Origin: Legionella rowbothamii
Lineage (GTDB): Bacteria; Pseudomonadota; Gammaproteobacteria; Legionellales; Legionellaceae
Direction: 5' to 3'
Assembly (NCBI RefSeq): GCF_900639985.1
Contig: NZ_CAAAIM010000001.1
Coordinates: forward strand, 1,116,001 to 1,180,000
DNA length: 64,000 nt
The number at the start of each line of letters is the position of its first letter. Within the stretch, counting starts at the first letter, position 1. Under the pieces are notes generated by a model that saw nothing but the letters and a program-made list of their open reading frames with translations, did not search any database and was not told the DNA's origin. Both the position numbers and the translations under genes were made by a program. This document shows, one piece after another, positions 1 through 9,575 of the stretch.

Positions 1-111
1 GCATGAGTCTTGTTTGCTGAGCTTAAAAGCCCATCCTACTCGTAAATTGACAAGTCATCTCTCTTTGATTAACATAATATCTGTCAAATTTTATCAATGA
101 GGCTCGAACAC

Positions 112-167
112 ATCATGAACAAAGTTTCTTAAGTACGCCCTAATCCGGGCAAGTTAATTAATCGCCC
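112..167 (+). promoter_or_regulatory. possible leader-peptide attenuator before the ABC-F gene
   Basis: A five-codon ORF (ATG at 115, TAA at 130-132, peptide MNKVS) lies about 60 bases before the ABC-F start. It is followed by GCCC at 137-140, GGGC at 147-150 and a second GCCC at 164-167. The central GGGC could pair with either neighbour, giving two exclusive hairpins. Short leader peptides and alternative hairpins control many resistance-type ABC-F genes. The stems are only 4 bp and the leader has no strong ribosome site, so this is an inference. Confidence 0.25.
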
Positions 168-189
168 TTTAGAACACTTAAGAGAGTTT

Positions 190-1614
190 ATGATGCATGA
201 GCCAATCCAATTTGAAAGCCTTAGCCTTTCATTCCCCCATAAAACCTGTTTTGCCGATTTTTCTGGTCAGATTCCCCATGGCAGTCGGATTGCGATCATT
301 GGACGTAATGGTTCTGGAAAATCCAGCTTACTGAAACTATTTGCCGGGTTAGAAACTGCAGTTGAAGGCACGCTGTGCATTCCCAAAGATCTCCCCTGCG
401 GATACATCCCCCAACTCGTTGATGTGTTTGATTCACTAAGTGGTGGGCAATGCTTTAATAAATTATTAACTCAGGCACTAGCTCATACCCCCGAGCTGCT
501 ACTGCTTGATGAACCAACGAATCATTTAGATAGTCATAATCGACACTCATTGATACGACTGCTTTCTAATTTTCCCGGCACCTTGATTATGGTAACTCAT
601 GACATGGACTTATTACAAAACACTATAGATACAATTTGGCATATTGAACAAAAACACATACACATCTTTACGGGATGTTATACCAACTATATGCGAGAGC
701 AAGCCAAACAACGAATCGCCTTAGAGAACGAAATAAATCATGTCAGCCGAGAGAGAAAGCAAATGCATGCTAATCTGATGAAAGAACAGGAGCGTGCCAA
801 AAGCAGCCGCCAATTAGGCGAAAAGCAAATGAACCAAAAAAAATGGCCTGCTCTTGTCTCCGGAACCAAAGTAAGAACTGCTCAAGAAACCTCCGGTCGT
901 AAAAAACAGGCCTTAAACAATAAAAGACAAGAACTCACTGAACGTTTAACCGAATTGCACATAGAGGAAGTTCTTTCCCCCACATTTGTGTTAAACGGTA
1001 AGCCATCCAATCATGCTTTGGTAACAATTAGTGAAGGTCGGGTTCGTTATGCAACAAGCCCGTTTATTCTTCAGGACATTAGCATCGTCATTAAAGGCCA
1101 GGATCGTATAGCTATTCACGGCAATAATGGCAGCGGAAAATCCACTTTAATCAAAGCACTATTGACTGCCCCCAATTTAGTACGCACCGGAATGTGGTAT
1201 CTACCTCATGCAAAGGAAATAGGTTACCTGGATCAGCACTATCATAATTTGAGCCACGAAAACACAGTATGGCAAACATTGAGTTGTTTGTTACCTAATC
1301 GATCCTATACTGAAATCAGGAGGCATCTGAATGATTTTCTGTTTCGTAAAAATGAAGAGGTGGATGCTTTAGTTGAAACACTTTCAGGAGGAGAAAAAGC
1401 AAGGCTCTCTCTGGCACAGATTGCAGCGATCAATCCTAAGCTATTGATTTTAGATGAAATAACTAACAACTTGGATAGAGAAACCCGTGCTCACGTCATC
1501 CAGGTTCTTAAAGCCTACCCTGGAGCATTAATCGTTATTTCACATGACGCTGATTTTTTAGCAGAGATTGGTATCACCGCAAGCTATGAGATTAGGGATG
1601 GATTATTAAAATGA
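190..1614 (+). CDS. ABC-F family ATPase, resembling the ribosome-protection subgroup
   Basis: Two ABC domains on one chain with no membrane segments, the layout of ABC-F translation factors that act in the ribosomal E site. Domain 1 has Walker A GRNGSGKSS (residues 38-46), LSGGQ (83-87) and Walker B ending DEPTNHLD. Domain 2 has GNNGSGKST, LSGGEKARLSL and LLILDEITNNLD. A charged, helical linker of about 90 residues (roughly 170-260) joins them, where the P-site-interacting arm lies in the family. In domain 1 only about eight residues separate the Q-loop PQ (74-75) from the signature, so the usual helical subdomain is nearly absent; known resistance ABC-Fs (Vga, Lsa, Msr types) share this. At 474 aa it is shorter than Uup or EttA. 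Its stop overlaps the next gene by 4 bp, implying co-translation. Which drug, if any, it protects against cannot be read from the sequence. Confidence 0.85.
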   Translation: MMHEPIQFESLSLSFPHKTCFADFSGQIPHGSRIAIIGRNGSGKSSLLKLFAGLETAVEGTLCIPKDLPCGYIPQLVDVFDSLSGGQCFNKLLTQALAHTPELLLLDEPTNHLDSHNRHSLIRLLSNFPGTLIMVTHDMDLLQNTIDTIWHIEQKHIHIFTGCYTNYMREQAKQRIALENEINHVSRERKQMHANLMKEQERAKSSRQLGEKQMNQKKWPALVSGTKVRTAQETSGRKKQALNNKRQELTERLTELHIEEVLSPTFVLNGKPSNHALVTISEGRVRYATSPFILQDISIVIKGQDRIAIHGNNGSGKSTLIKALLTAPNLVRTGMWYLPHAKEIGYLDQHYHNLSHENTVWQTLSCLLPNRSYTEIRRHLNDFLFRKNEEVDALVETLSGGEKARLSLAQIAAINPKLLILDEITNNLDRETRAHVIQVLKAYPGALIVISHDADFLAEIGITASYEIRDGLLK

Positions 1615-3374
1615 ATACACAAGTTTCACTTTATCAATTTTTTATTAAGCTATTAAAACCACATAAGTACTATGTTATTTCATTGCTTTTAGTAGCTTCA
1701 TATTGGGGAATTAATAATACGCTCTCTCCGTATGTACTTAAACTTATTATTGATAAAGTAACTGCTTTTGAGGGAAATAGAACTGCTGTATTCAATGCCG
1801 TTCTCCCCGAGGTAATTCTCTATATTGTATTATGGATAGTGATTGCTATTGCTATGCGCTTAGTAGATTGGATTCGTTTACAGCTATTTCCTCGCTTACG
1901 CTATGACATTGTCGATACCATGTTTTCTTATTTGAATCGCCATTCACATCGTTATTTTCAAAATAACTTTGCTGGCAGTCTCTCAAATAAGATCTCAGAT
2001 ATGACGACCGGTACCATCACCATTTTTACCACCATTGATGATGCATTAGCGCAAATCATCGGTGTGGTGATTGCAATTATCAGCATGCTGCTGGTACATC
2101 CTATCTTTGCTCTGATCCTCTTGCTATGGACTATATCTTTCCTCACGATTGCGGTGGTCTACTTTAAGCCAGTTCGCGATATGTCGAATATATTTGCCGC
2201 CAGTAAAACCAAGCTGGTAGGGAAAATTGTGGACAGCATCAGTAATGTAAGCAACCTACGTATGTTCTCCAGAGCAAGCTATGAAAATAAATTAATCCAA
2301 AACGCCACCCAAGATACGGTCGCTACGGACCAAACCATGCAATGGGTTATTCTTAAAATGCGGATCTATTGGGATGTGAGCATCATTGTGTTAATTGCCG
2401 CCAATTTATACATGCTTGTGGTGATGTATAGTAAAAATCAGGTCTCTGTTGGTGATTTTAGTTTTATCATTTCCCTATCCATCAGTATTTTTTACAACCT
2501 TTGGTATCTAGCCAGCCAGTTTGTGCTCTTCGCTGAGGAGTTAGGTAAGTGCCGTCAAGCGCTAACCCTCATTACTGAACCTCATGAAATTGCCGATAAA
2601 CCAAATGCTAAACCTCTAATTGTCACCCAGGGGCGCATCGAATTTAAGAATGTGAGTTTCCATTATGATGAATCGGCGCATCTATTTAAAAATAAATCCA
2701 TCGTGATTGAGCCTGGGCAAAAAGTTGGTTTAGTAGGATTATCTGGCTCAGGAAAAAGTTCCTTTGTTAATTTAATTCTACGCTTATTTGATGTGGAATC
2801 AGGCCGAATTTTAATCGATGGGCAAAATATCAAAGCAGTAACTCAAGATTCATTACGTGAGCACATCGCCATGATTCCTCAAGATGTCACCTTATTTCAT
2901 CGCAGCTTAATGGACAATATTCGTTACGGTCGAATTAATGCTTCTGATGAGGAAGTGATTAGGGCTTCCCAAAAAGCTCATTGCCATGAATTCATTACTC
3001 AACTTTCTGAAGGATACGACACCTTAGTGGGCGAACGGGGGATTAAACTCTCAGGCGGACAAAGACAGCGAATTGCCATTGCCAGAGCTATCTTAAAAGA
3101 TGCACCTATACTCATATTAGATGAGGCAACCTCCGCGTTAGATTCACTTACAGAAAAACTAATTCAAGACGGTTTGCATTTGGTAATGCAAGAACGAACA
3201 ACCATTGTCATTGCTCATCGTTTGTCTACCTTATCCGAAATGGACCGGATTTTAGTTTTTGAAAAAGGGCGCATTATTGAAGATGGGTCTCATCACGAAT
3301 TGGTTCAGAAACCCAGTTACTACAGCCGCATGTGGAAAATGCAAGCCGGTGGTTTTTTACCCGATAAGCTGTAG
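1611..3374 (+). CDS. MsbA-like ABC exporter (fused permease and ATPase)
   Basis: An ABC half-transporter of 587 aa, the usual size for this type, expected to work as an inner-membrane homodimer. The N-terminal ~320 residues hold hydrophobic helices near 20-45, 66-85, 145-180, 255-275 and 283-305. The ATPase domain has Walker A GLSGSGKSS (376-384), signature LSGGQRQR (480-487), Walker B LILDEATSALD (501-511) and an H-loop in VIAHRLS. It starts inside the end of the ABC-F gene (ATGA overlap), so the two form an operon; pairing a ribosome-protection protein with an exporter would suit drug tolerance. Lipid or peptide export is equally possible for the family, and no substrate motif is visible. 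Confidence 0.85.
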   Translation: MNTQVSLYQFFIKLLKPHKYYVISLLLVASYWGINNTLSPYVLKLIIDKVTAFEGNRTAVFNAVLPEVILYIVLWIVIAIAMRLVDWIRLQLFPRLRYDIVDTMFSYLNRHSHRYFQNNFAGSLSNKISDMTTGTITIFTTIDDALAQIIGVVIAIISMLLVHPIFALILLLWTISFLTIAVVYFKPVRDMSNIFAASKTKLVGKIVDSISNVSNLRMFSRASYENKLIQNATQDTVATDQTMQWVILKMRIYWDVSIIVLIAANLYMLVVMYSKNQVSVGDFSFIISLSISIFYNLWYLASQFVLFAEELGKCRQALTLITEPHEIADKPNAKPLIVTQGRIEFKNVSFHYDESAHLFKNKSIVIEPGQKVGLVGLSGSGKSSFVNLILRLFDVESGRILIDGQNIKAVTQDSLREHIAMIPQDVTLFHRSLMDNIRYGRINASDEEVIRASQKAHCHEFITQLSEGYDTLVGERGIKLSGGQRQRIAIARAILKDAPILILDEATSALDSLTEKLIQDGLHLVMQERTTIVIAHRLSTLSEMDRILVFEKGRIIEDGSHHELVQKPSYYSRMWKMQAGGFLPDKL

Positions 3375-3674
3375 GTGGATCTCCCCCTTTTCAAAACCAC
3401 GTTACACACCTCATCCTGAGTAGTGCTCTCTTAAATGTAGCATTATCTCCTTACCAACACATCTAGCCCTATCCAAGAGATCATTCAAAATGTTTGGGAT
3501 GATGATTCATGCTCAAATTATAACCACATTGAGATGTTTCTTGTGAATTAATCATTTTTTTATTAATAAACAAGGTGGCTAATTCTAAAACACCTCATCT
3601 ATACTCAAAATGTGAGCCATCACAATGTGATCCGCCAAGGATGCAATATAAGGCTACAGAAAAAGGAGTTTGTT
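3375..3674. other. intergenic stretch, no gene seen
   Basis: About 300 bases between the ABC exporter and the next start. I see no convincing ORF, RNA or hairpin with a T tract. The last 130 bases are very AT-rich (around 3541-3590) and probably hold the promoter of the secreted protein, but I cannot name -35 and -10 boxes with confidence. Confidence 0.5.
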
Positions 3675-4544
3675 ATGAAATTTAATTCTTTAGTTGTCGC
3701 GCTTGTTTTAGTGCCGCTTTTCGCATTTAGCCACCCGAATGATAACCATCAAGCCATGTCACTCACCCCAACCCCAGAAAAAAATACTCGAGCCATGAGT
3801 TATTCTAATGAGTCAACAACCCTGAATCAATTAAAGTTACTAACTCGCAACATAGATTATCCAACTCAAATTATTCGTATGGAAAGCGAGATAAAAGAGC
3901 AACAAATAACCTGTAACGAGGTCCACAACCAAATCAATAAAATCTTAGTAGACAACATAGTTAATGAACACTTTATTTATGCGATTTATATAAGCTGTCA
4001 TTATGACCCCCAAACATTTCTCGCCACCCAATTTATAATTAATAGTTATTTTGATCCCGTAAATGATGAAGCGGTAGCCTATTTAGAAAACTACCTTCAG
4101 GAGTATAATGGCTCTACCCTATTCGATACTCAATTCAAAATCGAACAAGCTAAGGGCCTTATTATTTCATTAAGTTTTGCAGCAGGCATGAAAAAAAATC
4201 CAATTAAGCCTCCATTCACTGAATACCGACGGGATCGCAGTAATTTCTATTTCAAAAGCAATTATGAAATGAAACATAAATTGTTTAACGATGTGAATGA
4301 AAACTTTTACTCCAATAATCCAGATAAAGTTCTCCCCTTCCTCGATAGATGGTTATTTGCAAATGCAGGCTCTTTATATAAAGGGATATTAAGAGACTCT
4401 AACTACGCCGAATTGCAACCTGAACGCATTTTTCTTATGGATAATGGTGAAACCATTTTTGTTTCTGGAGTAAAACAATATTTCATGAATCACTGTGAAA
4501 AATATGATAACCATCGATGCTTGCAGCCTAATCCCAAACAATGA
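3675..4544 (+). CDS. exported protein of unknown function
   Basis: I do not recognise this protein (289 aa from this start). The ORF is open from 3612, but the ATG at 3675 is preferred: AGGAG sits at 3664-3668 and the protein then begins with a classic signal peptide (MKF, a hydrophobic run LVVALVLVPLFAF, then SHPND). The mature part is hydrophilic with scattered Cys (EQQITC, ISCHYD, NHCEKYDNHRC near the C-terminus) that could form periplasmic disulfides. No domain motif is evident. It stands alone, with separate upstream sequence and a gap of about 175 bases before the next gene. Secretion to the periplasm or beyond is an inference from the signal peptide. Confidence 0.75.
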   Translation: MKFNSLVVALVLVPLFAFSHPNDNHQAMSLTPTPEKNTRAMSYSNESTTLNQLKLLTRNIDYPTQIIRMESEIKEQQITCNEVHNQINKILVDNIVNEHFIYAIYISCHYDPQTFLATQFIINSYFDPVNDEAVAYLENYLQEYNGSTLFDTQFKIEQAKGLIISLSFAAGMKKNPIKPPFTEYRRDRSNFYFKSNYEMKHKLFNDVNENFYSNNPDKVLPFLDRWLFANAGSLYKGILRDSNYAELQPERIFLMDNGETIFVSGVKQYFMNHCEKYDNHRCLQPNPKQ

Positions 4545-4719
4545 AATCTCATAGCCTTGGACATGAAGAAAAACCTGTTTGCGCCTTAATCAGCCACCGG
4601 CCCCAACCAAGTCGGTGGTTAAGAAAATGAAACCGACAAGCAGAACAGTAAGCATACATACTGGATGTTCATTGACAAAGGTTATATGATACCTTTTTTC
4701 TTTCACTTTTTTCTTAATT

Positions 4720-6774
4720 ATGGGAAAAATCAGCACCATTTGTTCTATTAAAGAACCAAACTCTATAACTGATAAAAAGCTCAAACAGTTTTATACTGAT
4801 GTAGCTATTGGATTTATGGAATTGAATATCTTAATAGAGAATTATAATGGTGAAGAGAATTACCGAAAAAGATGCTTAATTCTATCTCAAATCTACCAAA
4901 TGCAAAAAGCATTAAGCAACCGGTTCCCACAACAAATTATTGCATCTTGTCCGGAATATCACCAAAAAATTCACCATAAGTTATTTAAAGAAATTAAAGA
5001 TGAGTTTACCTCGTTAGATATTAGTTCCCTACAAGAAAACTCTTTAGAGGATCAGCTCGCCTCAAGACCCTTACATTTTGATCCAACATCACTGCCTGAA
5101 CTTATAGCCAACATGCCTCCAGAAAAAGTGGATGGTTTGTTAAAAATTCTTTTTGAAGGTGCAAATTTCAATCGAGCCGAACTTATCAAATTATATTCGC
5201 CCGATGAGGAAGGTTATAAAGACTTTGAAATGTTTTTACACACCCACACAATAATGAGTTTGGGTGGTGGAAATTCTCGTAATTTTAAAATAACCAATAC
5301 ACACAATGGAAAAAACTTAGTCCTCAAAATAGATTTTCGCGAAAAATATCCCCGCCATGCCGACATCTACCTAAGAAAACGCTCATTAGAAAATGTGTGT
5401 ACTCCAATATGGGCTGAGCGTGATGCCAGCTTTATTAATCATAAAAACCAGCATATTACTCGCTCACTTCTAGTTACCGATTATTGCCAAGGCTCTGATT
5501 TAGAAACCTATGCCCAGGTATCACGTCCTATCAATGAACTACTTTCTCTAGCACTAGATATCTATCGGCAAATGGCAAGCCTCTTAAAAAATATTGTTAG
5601 CGATGGCTGTGCCTTTACCGATATGAAGAACTCCAATTGGCTTATCGATAACGGGACCTTAAAACTAGCGGATACTAAATCTTTTTTATTTATCGATGAA
5701 TCCGGGCTTCTAGATATGACAATCCCGCAAAATTATTGGTTTTATGGCATCACCGGTACGATGGATCTAATACCCCCCGAATTAAATAGCCGTATACCTC
5801 CCCCAAGCTCCGCAGATAAAGCTCATACATTCATGCTCGGAAAGAATCTCTATCAATTTTTAACCAAGGCTGCTGATCTAGACGATGTAATCGGAAAAAA
5901 GACTGACTTCTCTGAACCAATTTTTCGCACACCATCGGGTGCCTTATTACAAACGCTTATAGAAAAATTAACTCAGGAAGACAGCAAACTACGCCCGTCA
6001 ATGGATGAGGTCATAAATGAACTAACAAAAATAAAAACTGCCCATGAGTTTTTGTTAGCCTTAGAACGCTACAAAATTCGTATATATCAATTTCGGCAGT
6101 ATAAACGTGGTTTCAATGATTCAGAAATTGATAAGGCCATTATTAAAGCTCTAGGATATCTTAACCAAATAAAGAACGACAATGACCTCCCTACTTTAGA
6201 CCTAAAACTAAAAGCCTTAAAAGACACGATTTGCGAAAATATACAATTTGTTGAGCTTAAAAAAGCCTGTATATGCCTATTAAAAGAGATAAAAACATTC
6301 CAGTTTGGGGAAAAAGATTTAGAGATGATACGGTTTAAAGAGAAACATCTGCGTGATATTGACAACGCAAAAACGAAAGAAGAACTGCAACAAATAAAAT
6401 TACAACTAAAAAGTTATGTAACCCAAATGGCGAAGCATCCTGTAATTAAAGAAATGCATAATATTATCGCTAAGTTTCGTAATGAATGCCGCTTCTATAC
6501 GGTAGGCATGAAAGCAAAAGCACAACGAATTGAAGAGGCGATGGCTAAAGTACCCGTTTTAGAACGATTTGATATTGCGCTCCAAAAATCAGCTCAAGCC
6601 AACAGGGTTCTTCAAGAGTTGGCCTCTCATCGTCATCCATTTAGAGAAAACCCAGAGAATAAATCCGGAGGATTTAATCCCACCCATAGTGCCCGAACTT
6701 ATAGGTTATTTACTGAAAAATTTCCTTGCCCTCAGTCTGAGGAGTTGCCCGCGTTGACTTACAGTGGGTATTAA
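4720..6774 (+). CDS. divergent protein-kinase-like protein, candidate effector
   Basis: A 684-aa protein with a divergent eukaryotic-type kinase core in the middle. It shows a Gly-rich loop (LGGGNSRNF, 181-189), a VAIK-like lysine (VLKID, Lys203), a catalytic loop FTDMKNSNW (Asp301, Asn306) in place of HRDxKxxN, a metal-binding LADTKS (Asp318) in place of DFG, and an APE-like segment (PPELN, 352-356). The residues needed for catalysis seem present though the surrounding motifs are unusual. Residues ~435-640 are charged, helical and repeat-like (for example NAKTKEELQQIK), resembling the minus-strand gene at 21368-21961. There is no signal peptide or membrane helix, as in Dot/Icm substrates. 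No clear ribosome site precedes 4720, so a later ATG is possible. Substrate unknown; effector status is inference. Confidence 0.7.
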   Translation: MGKISTICSIKEPNSITDKKLKQFYTDVAIGFMELNILIENYNGEENYRKRCLILSQIYQMQKALSNRFPQQIIASCPEYHQKIHHKLFKEIKDEFTSLDISSLQENSLEDQLASRPLHFDPTSLPELIANMPPEKVDGLLKILFEGANFNRAELIKLYSPDEEGYKDFEMFLHTHTIMSLGGGNSRNFKITNTHNGKNLVLKIDFREKYPRHADIYLRKRSLENVCTPIWAERDASFINHKNQHITRSLLVTDYCQGSDLETYAQVSRPINELLSLALDIYRQMASLLKNIVSDGCAFTDMKNSNWLIDNGTLKLADTKSFLFIDESGLLDMTIPQNYWFYGITGTMDLIPPELNSRIPPPSSADKAHTFMLGKNLYQFLTKAADLDDVIGKKTDFSEPIFRTPSGALLQTLIEKLTQEDSKLRPSMDEVINELTKIKTAHEFLLALERYKIRIYQFRQYKRGFNDSEIDKAIIKALGYLNQIKNDNDLPTLDLKLKALKDTICENIQFVELKKACICLLKEIKTFQFGEKDLEMIRFKEKHLRDIDNAKTKEELQQIKLQLKSYVTQMAKHPVIKEMHNIIAKFRNECRFYTVGMKAKAQRIEEAMAKVPVLERFDIALQKSAQANRVLQELASHRHPFRENPENKSGGFNPTHSARTYRLFTEKFPCPQSEELPALTYSGY

Positions 6775-6831
6775 GTTTAGCGTTACTCCAATCAAACTCC
6801 CAGTGCTAAGCGAGCTTTATTAAAAGGTAGA

Positions 6832-6849
6832 CTGGGTTGTTAAGCCCAG
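6832..6849. repeat. CTGGG/CCCAG stem-loop, member of a local repeat family
   Basis: CTGGGTT at 6832-6838 pairs with AAGCCCAG ending at 6849, between convergent genes. A close relative lies at 22057-22076 and a more distant one near 51920-51942. It may end transcription from both sides, but there is no strong T tract. Confidence 0.4.
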
Positions 6850-6890
6850 TATTGGAAATCACACGCAGGCTCAACAACCTAGGCAGAATT

Positions 6891-8171
6891 CTAACCTAAC
6901 TCCGGTGCAAAAGAAGAATGACGTCTTGGTTGCTGTTCCCCTAGCTCTTCAGTCAAAGCCTTATCATTAACAATCTTAGTGACACAAGCATCAGACCAAA
7001 CATTAAGTGCGGTTTCCAACATATCGATTAAGCCGTAGAAGGGTAAAATTATACCCATCAATTCAATAGGAACATTCATACTGGATAACAAGCTAACACT
7101 GAGGAAAAAACATCCCATAGGCACACCAGCGTTACCAATTGCAGCAACAGTAGCTACCACCACCCAAAGCGCCATAGTGGCATAAGTAATGGGCATACCA
7201 TGATTTTGCATTAAGTAAATTACCGTAGCAAAAATAAATGCCGCACAACCATTCATATTGATGCTGGTGCATAAAGGCAGTACGAAACGACTTACTCCCG
7301 GTTTTACCTCTAGATTATTTTCTATGGTGTTCATCGTCACAGGTAAAGTGCCTACCGAGGACTTAGAAAAGAATGCTACAGATAAAGCAGGTAACATAGC
7401 TCGCATTGCTGTAAAGGGCTTAATTCTATTTTTCTTTAGCCACAAAGGCAGAACAACAAAACCTTGAATCAGGTTTGCCAAGACAATAATTAATAAATAT
7501 TGCCAAATTCCTTTAAGATCCTTACCTGACTGAAGCTGAACCACAGTAGAGGTCATAAATCCAAATAATCCTAAAGGAATAATCGCTATAATCCAGCGAG
7601 TCATGACTAAAAACATGCCATGAGCGCCACGGAAAAAAGATGTCAGTGTCTCACGTGCGCCATCTTCAGGGATTTGGCGAACCGCAATACCAATAATAAT
7701 ACTCAAAAATAAAACACCCATAACCTGTTGCTCAAGGAATGGAGCTAATAAGTTCGTAGGGATAATATTTGCTAAATGCCCAAAATATCCCAAGCTATTA
7801 GTCGATTGAGTAAGATGTTGCGCATTGATATTTACTTGCACGGAACTAGGTTGAATTAAGACATATAAAAAACAACTAATTGTGGCTGCAATAATGGTCG
7901 TTGAAAACGTATATTTAATCGTACGTTGCCAAATTTTTTTCATTAATCCATCGGTTGTATAATTCGCTAAGGTCACAATAATGGATAAAGAAATAATAGG
8001 TAAGCTAATGCACTTAAAAAGCTTAATAAATAAATCGGAAACCAGTAGGCCAATATCCTTTAAAAAAGGGATACCCGACATTCCACTGAGAATTCCCAAA
8101 CCGATCATCAAGGAATAGATAATTGGGGTACTTAACATGAAACTTTTCTTCTGTTGGTGAGCTGCACACAT
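6891..8171 (-). CDS. dicarboxylate/amino acid:cation symporter (DAACS family)
   Basis: A 426-aa polytopic inner-membrane protein of the GltP/DctA family, which takes up glutamate, aspartate or C4-dicarboxylates with protons or sodium. Family features include the serine-rich stretch (AFFSKSSVGTLPVTM) that forms the first re-entrant hairpin, the NMNGCAAF segment (family NMDG-type motif), and the second hairpin region near AAIGNAGVPMG. The length is normal. The start at 8171 has AAGGA seven bases upstream on the minus strand. It is a single-gene unit. The first-choice substrates for an amino-acid-fed intracellular bacterium would be acidic or small neutral amino acids, but specificity cannot be read here. 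Confidence 0.85.
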   Translation of the reverse strand: MCAAHQQKKSFMLSTPIIYSLMIGLGILSGMSGIPFLKDIGLLVSDLFIKLFKCISLPIISLSIIVTLANYTTDGLMKKIWQRTIKYTFSTTIIAATISCFLYVLIQPSSVQVNINAQHLTQSTNSLGYFGHLANIIPTNLLAPFLEQQVMGVLFLSIIIGIAVRQIPEDGARETLTSFFRGAHGMFLVMTRWIIAIIPLGLFGFMTSTVVQLQSGKDLKGIWQYLLIIVLANLIQGFVVLPLWLKKNRIKPFTAMRAMLPALSVAFFSKSSVGTLPVTMNTIENNLEVKPGVSRFVLPLCTSINMNGCAAFIFATVIYLMQNHGMPITYATMALWVVVATVAAIGNAGVPMGCFFLSVSLLSSMNVPIELMGIILPFYGLIDMLETALNVWSDACVTKIVNDKALTEELGEQQPRRHSSFAPELG

Positions 8172-8385
8172 AGTAAATCCTTAAAATAGACAGGTAAAGA
8201 TAGGGAAACTAAAATGATTAACAGCAACAACAAGAAAGAAACTTAGCGTTTAAGTTTATAAAATGAGAAATCATAAATCGGGTGTGTAAACGCATATAAA
8301 CCTTTAATATCTGATTAAAATATGTACAACAAGTGCTTATTCTAACACACTCAGCGCCAGCGTCAAGAGAATTTAATGCGAATCA

Positions 8386-9447
8386 TCAATATATTAGGCT
8401 TTGTTTTAGGCGTATAACCCGTCGATAAGCTTCCTCAATACGTTGTGGATTGATTTTTTGAGTTAACACTAAGTGTTCGATTCGTTCAATGACCTCTGGT
8501 GCGGTAATTGTATCCCATTGATTCGAAAATATTATCATATCTGAGCCGGCATTAATTGTGAGGTGTAGGGCTTCATCCAAGGAATAGTGATCCGTAATTG
8601 CTTGCATTTGTAAGTCATCACTGATAATGACTCCATCATATCTCATTTCTTTCCGTAAGAGGTCCGTCAATATGGCATGAGATAAAGTAGCAGGTAACCC
8701 TCGAGGATCTAAATTTTTATTAATAACATGCGCAGTCATAATCATGGTTGGCTGATCTACATCTCTTACTAACTCATAATAAGGTACTAATTCAGCATCT
8801 GAAAAGGTCTCGGTTACATCGACAAAGCCTTCATGAGAATCTCCGACAGCACTGCCATGGCCTGGAAAGTGTTTATAGCACGTTGCAATACCATAACGAC
8901 GAAATACTCGTACAAATTGGCGTGCCAAGCGAATAACTACTTCTGGATTATCTGAAAAACTGCGTTGCATCGCACCAATAATTCCTCGCTCGTCATGCAT
9001 GTGTAAATCAACTACTGGAGCGAAATCGAGATTAAACCCTAAAGAACTGATAGTTTCGGCCATTTGGCTGAGCTCAGCATCCAAAGCATCTTCTGCTAAA
9101 TGAGTCATGCTTAAAGCAGGCATGGTCGCCATGCAGTCTTCAACATGAGTTAATTGATCAATAGCTCCGCCTTCATAGTCAATCGCAGTAAATAAGGGCA
9201 TCCGCAGATTATCGTCATCATAGTGCTGTACTGAATAATAATTTAGCTGGTGAATTAATTGTTTTATTTGCTGTGGATGCTTTAAATTTTTACCGTAACC
9301 GCCAGTGGCGACGTCACGATCAAACAAGATGACGCCGCCTAAACCATCCTGTGATAACCATTCTGCAATAGGACTGCGCTCGTGAATTTCGCTGCCGGTA
9401 AATCCCAGAATCAGCATTTGACCAATTTTATTTCTTAAAGTAATCAA
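8386..9447 (-). CDS. nagZ: glycoside hydrolase family 3 beta-N-acetylhexosaminidase (NagZ-like)
   Basis: NagZ removes N-acetylglucosamine from anhydro-muropeptides in the cytoplasm during peptidoglycan recycling. At 353 aa it is close to the usual length. The family signature KHFPGHG is at 192-198, followed by the DSH motif (203-205) carrying the loop histidine used as acid/base, and the nucleophile motif VIISDDLQM with Asp277. The absence of a signal peptide fits the cytoplasmic enzyme. The start is a TTG at 9447, downstream of a strong AGGAGGAG; the spacing is a little long, so the exact start is uncertain. Related family 3 enzymes with other glycan substrates exist, but the motif pattern is NagZ-like. 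Confidence 0.85.
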   Translation of the reverse strand: MITLRNKIGQMLILGFTGSEIHERSPIAEWLSQDGLGGVILFDRDVATGGYGKNLKHPQQIKQLIHQLNYYSVQHYDDDNLRMPLFTAIDYEGGAIDQLTHVEDCMATMPALSMTHLAEDALDAELSQMAETISSLGFNLDFAPVVDLHMHDERGIIGAMQRSFSDNPEVVIRLARQFVRVFRRYGIATCYKHFPGHGSAVGDSHEGFVDVTETFSDAELVPYYELVRDVDQPTMIMTAHVINKNLDPRGLPATLSHAILTDLLRKEMRYDGVIISDDLQMQAITDHYSLDEALHLTINAGSDMIIFSNQWDTITAPEVIERIEHLVLTQKINPQRIEEAYRRVIRLKQSLIY

Positions 9448-9575
9448 TTTTTTGGTCTCCTCCTATACATAGATAGTAAATTAGATAGGAAATGTCATTC
9501 TCCCCCTTGCAGGAATGACATTTCCTTAACTTAATGGCAATGCCCCTTTCCCACATTTAGGAAAGGAATTGGAAT

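Noticed and set aside
4590..4784. 64-codon minus-strand ORF before the kinase-like gene
   Set aside because: No ribosome site, overlaps the kinase start and has no recognisable features.
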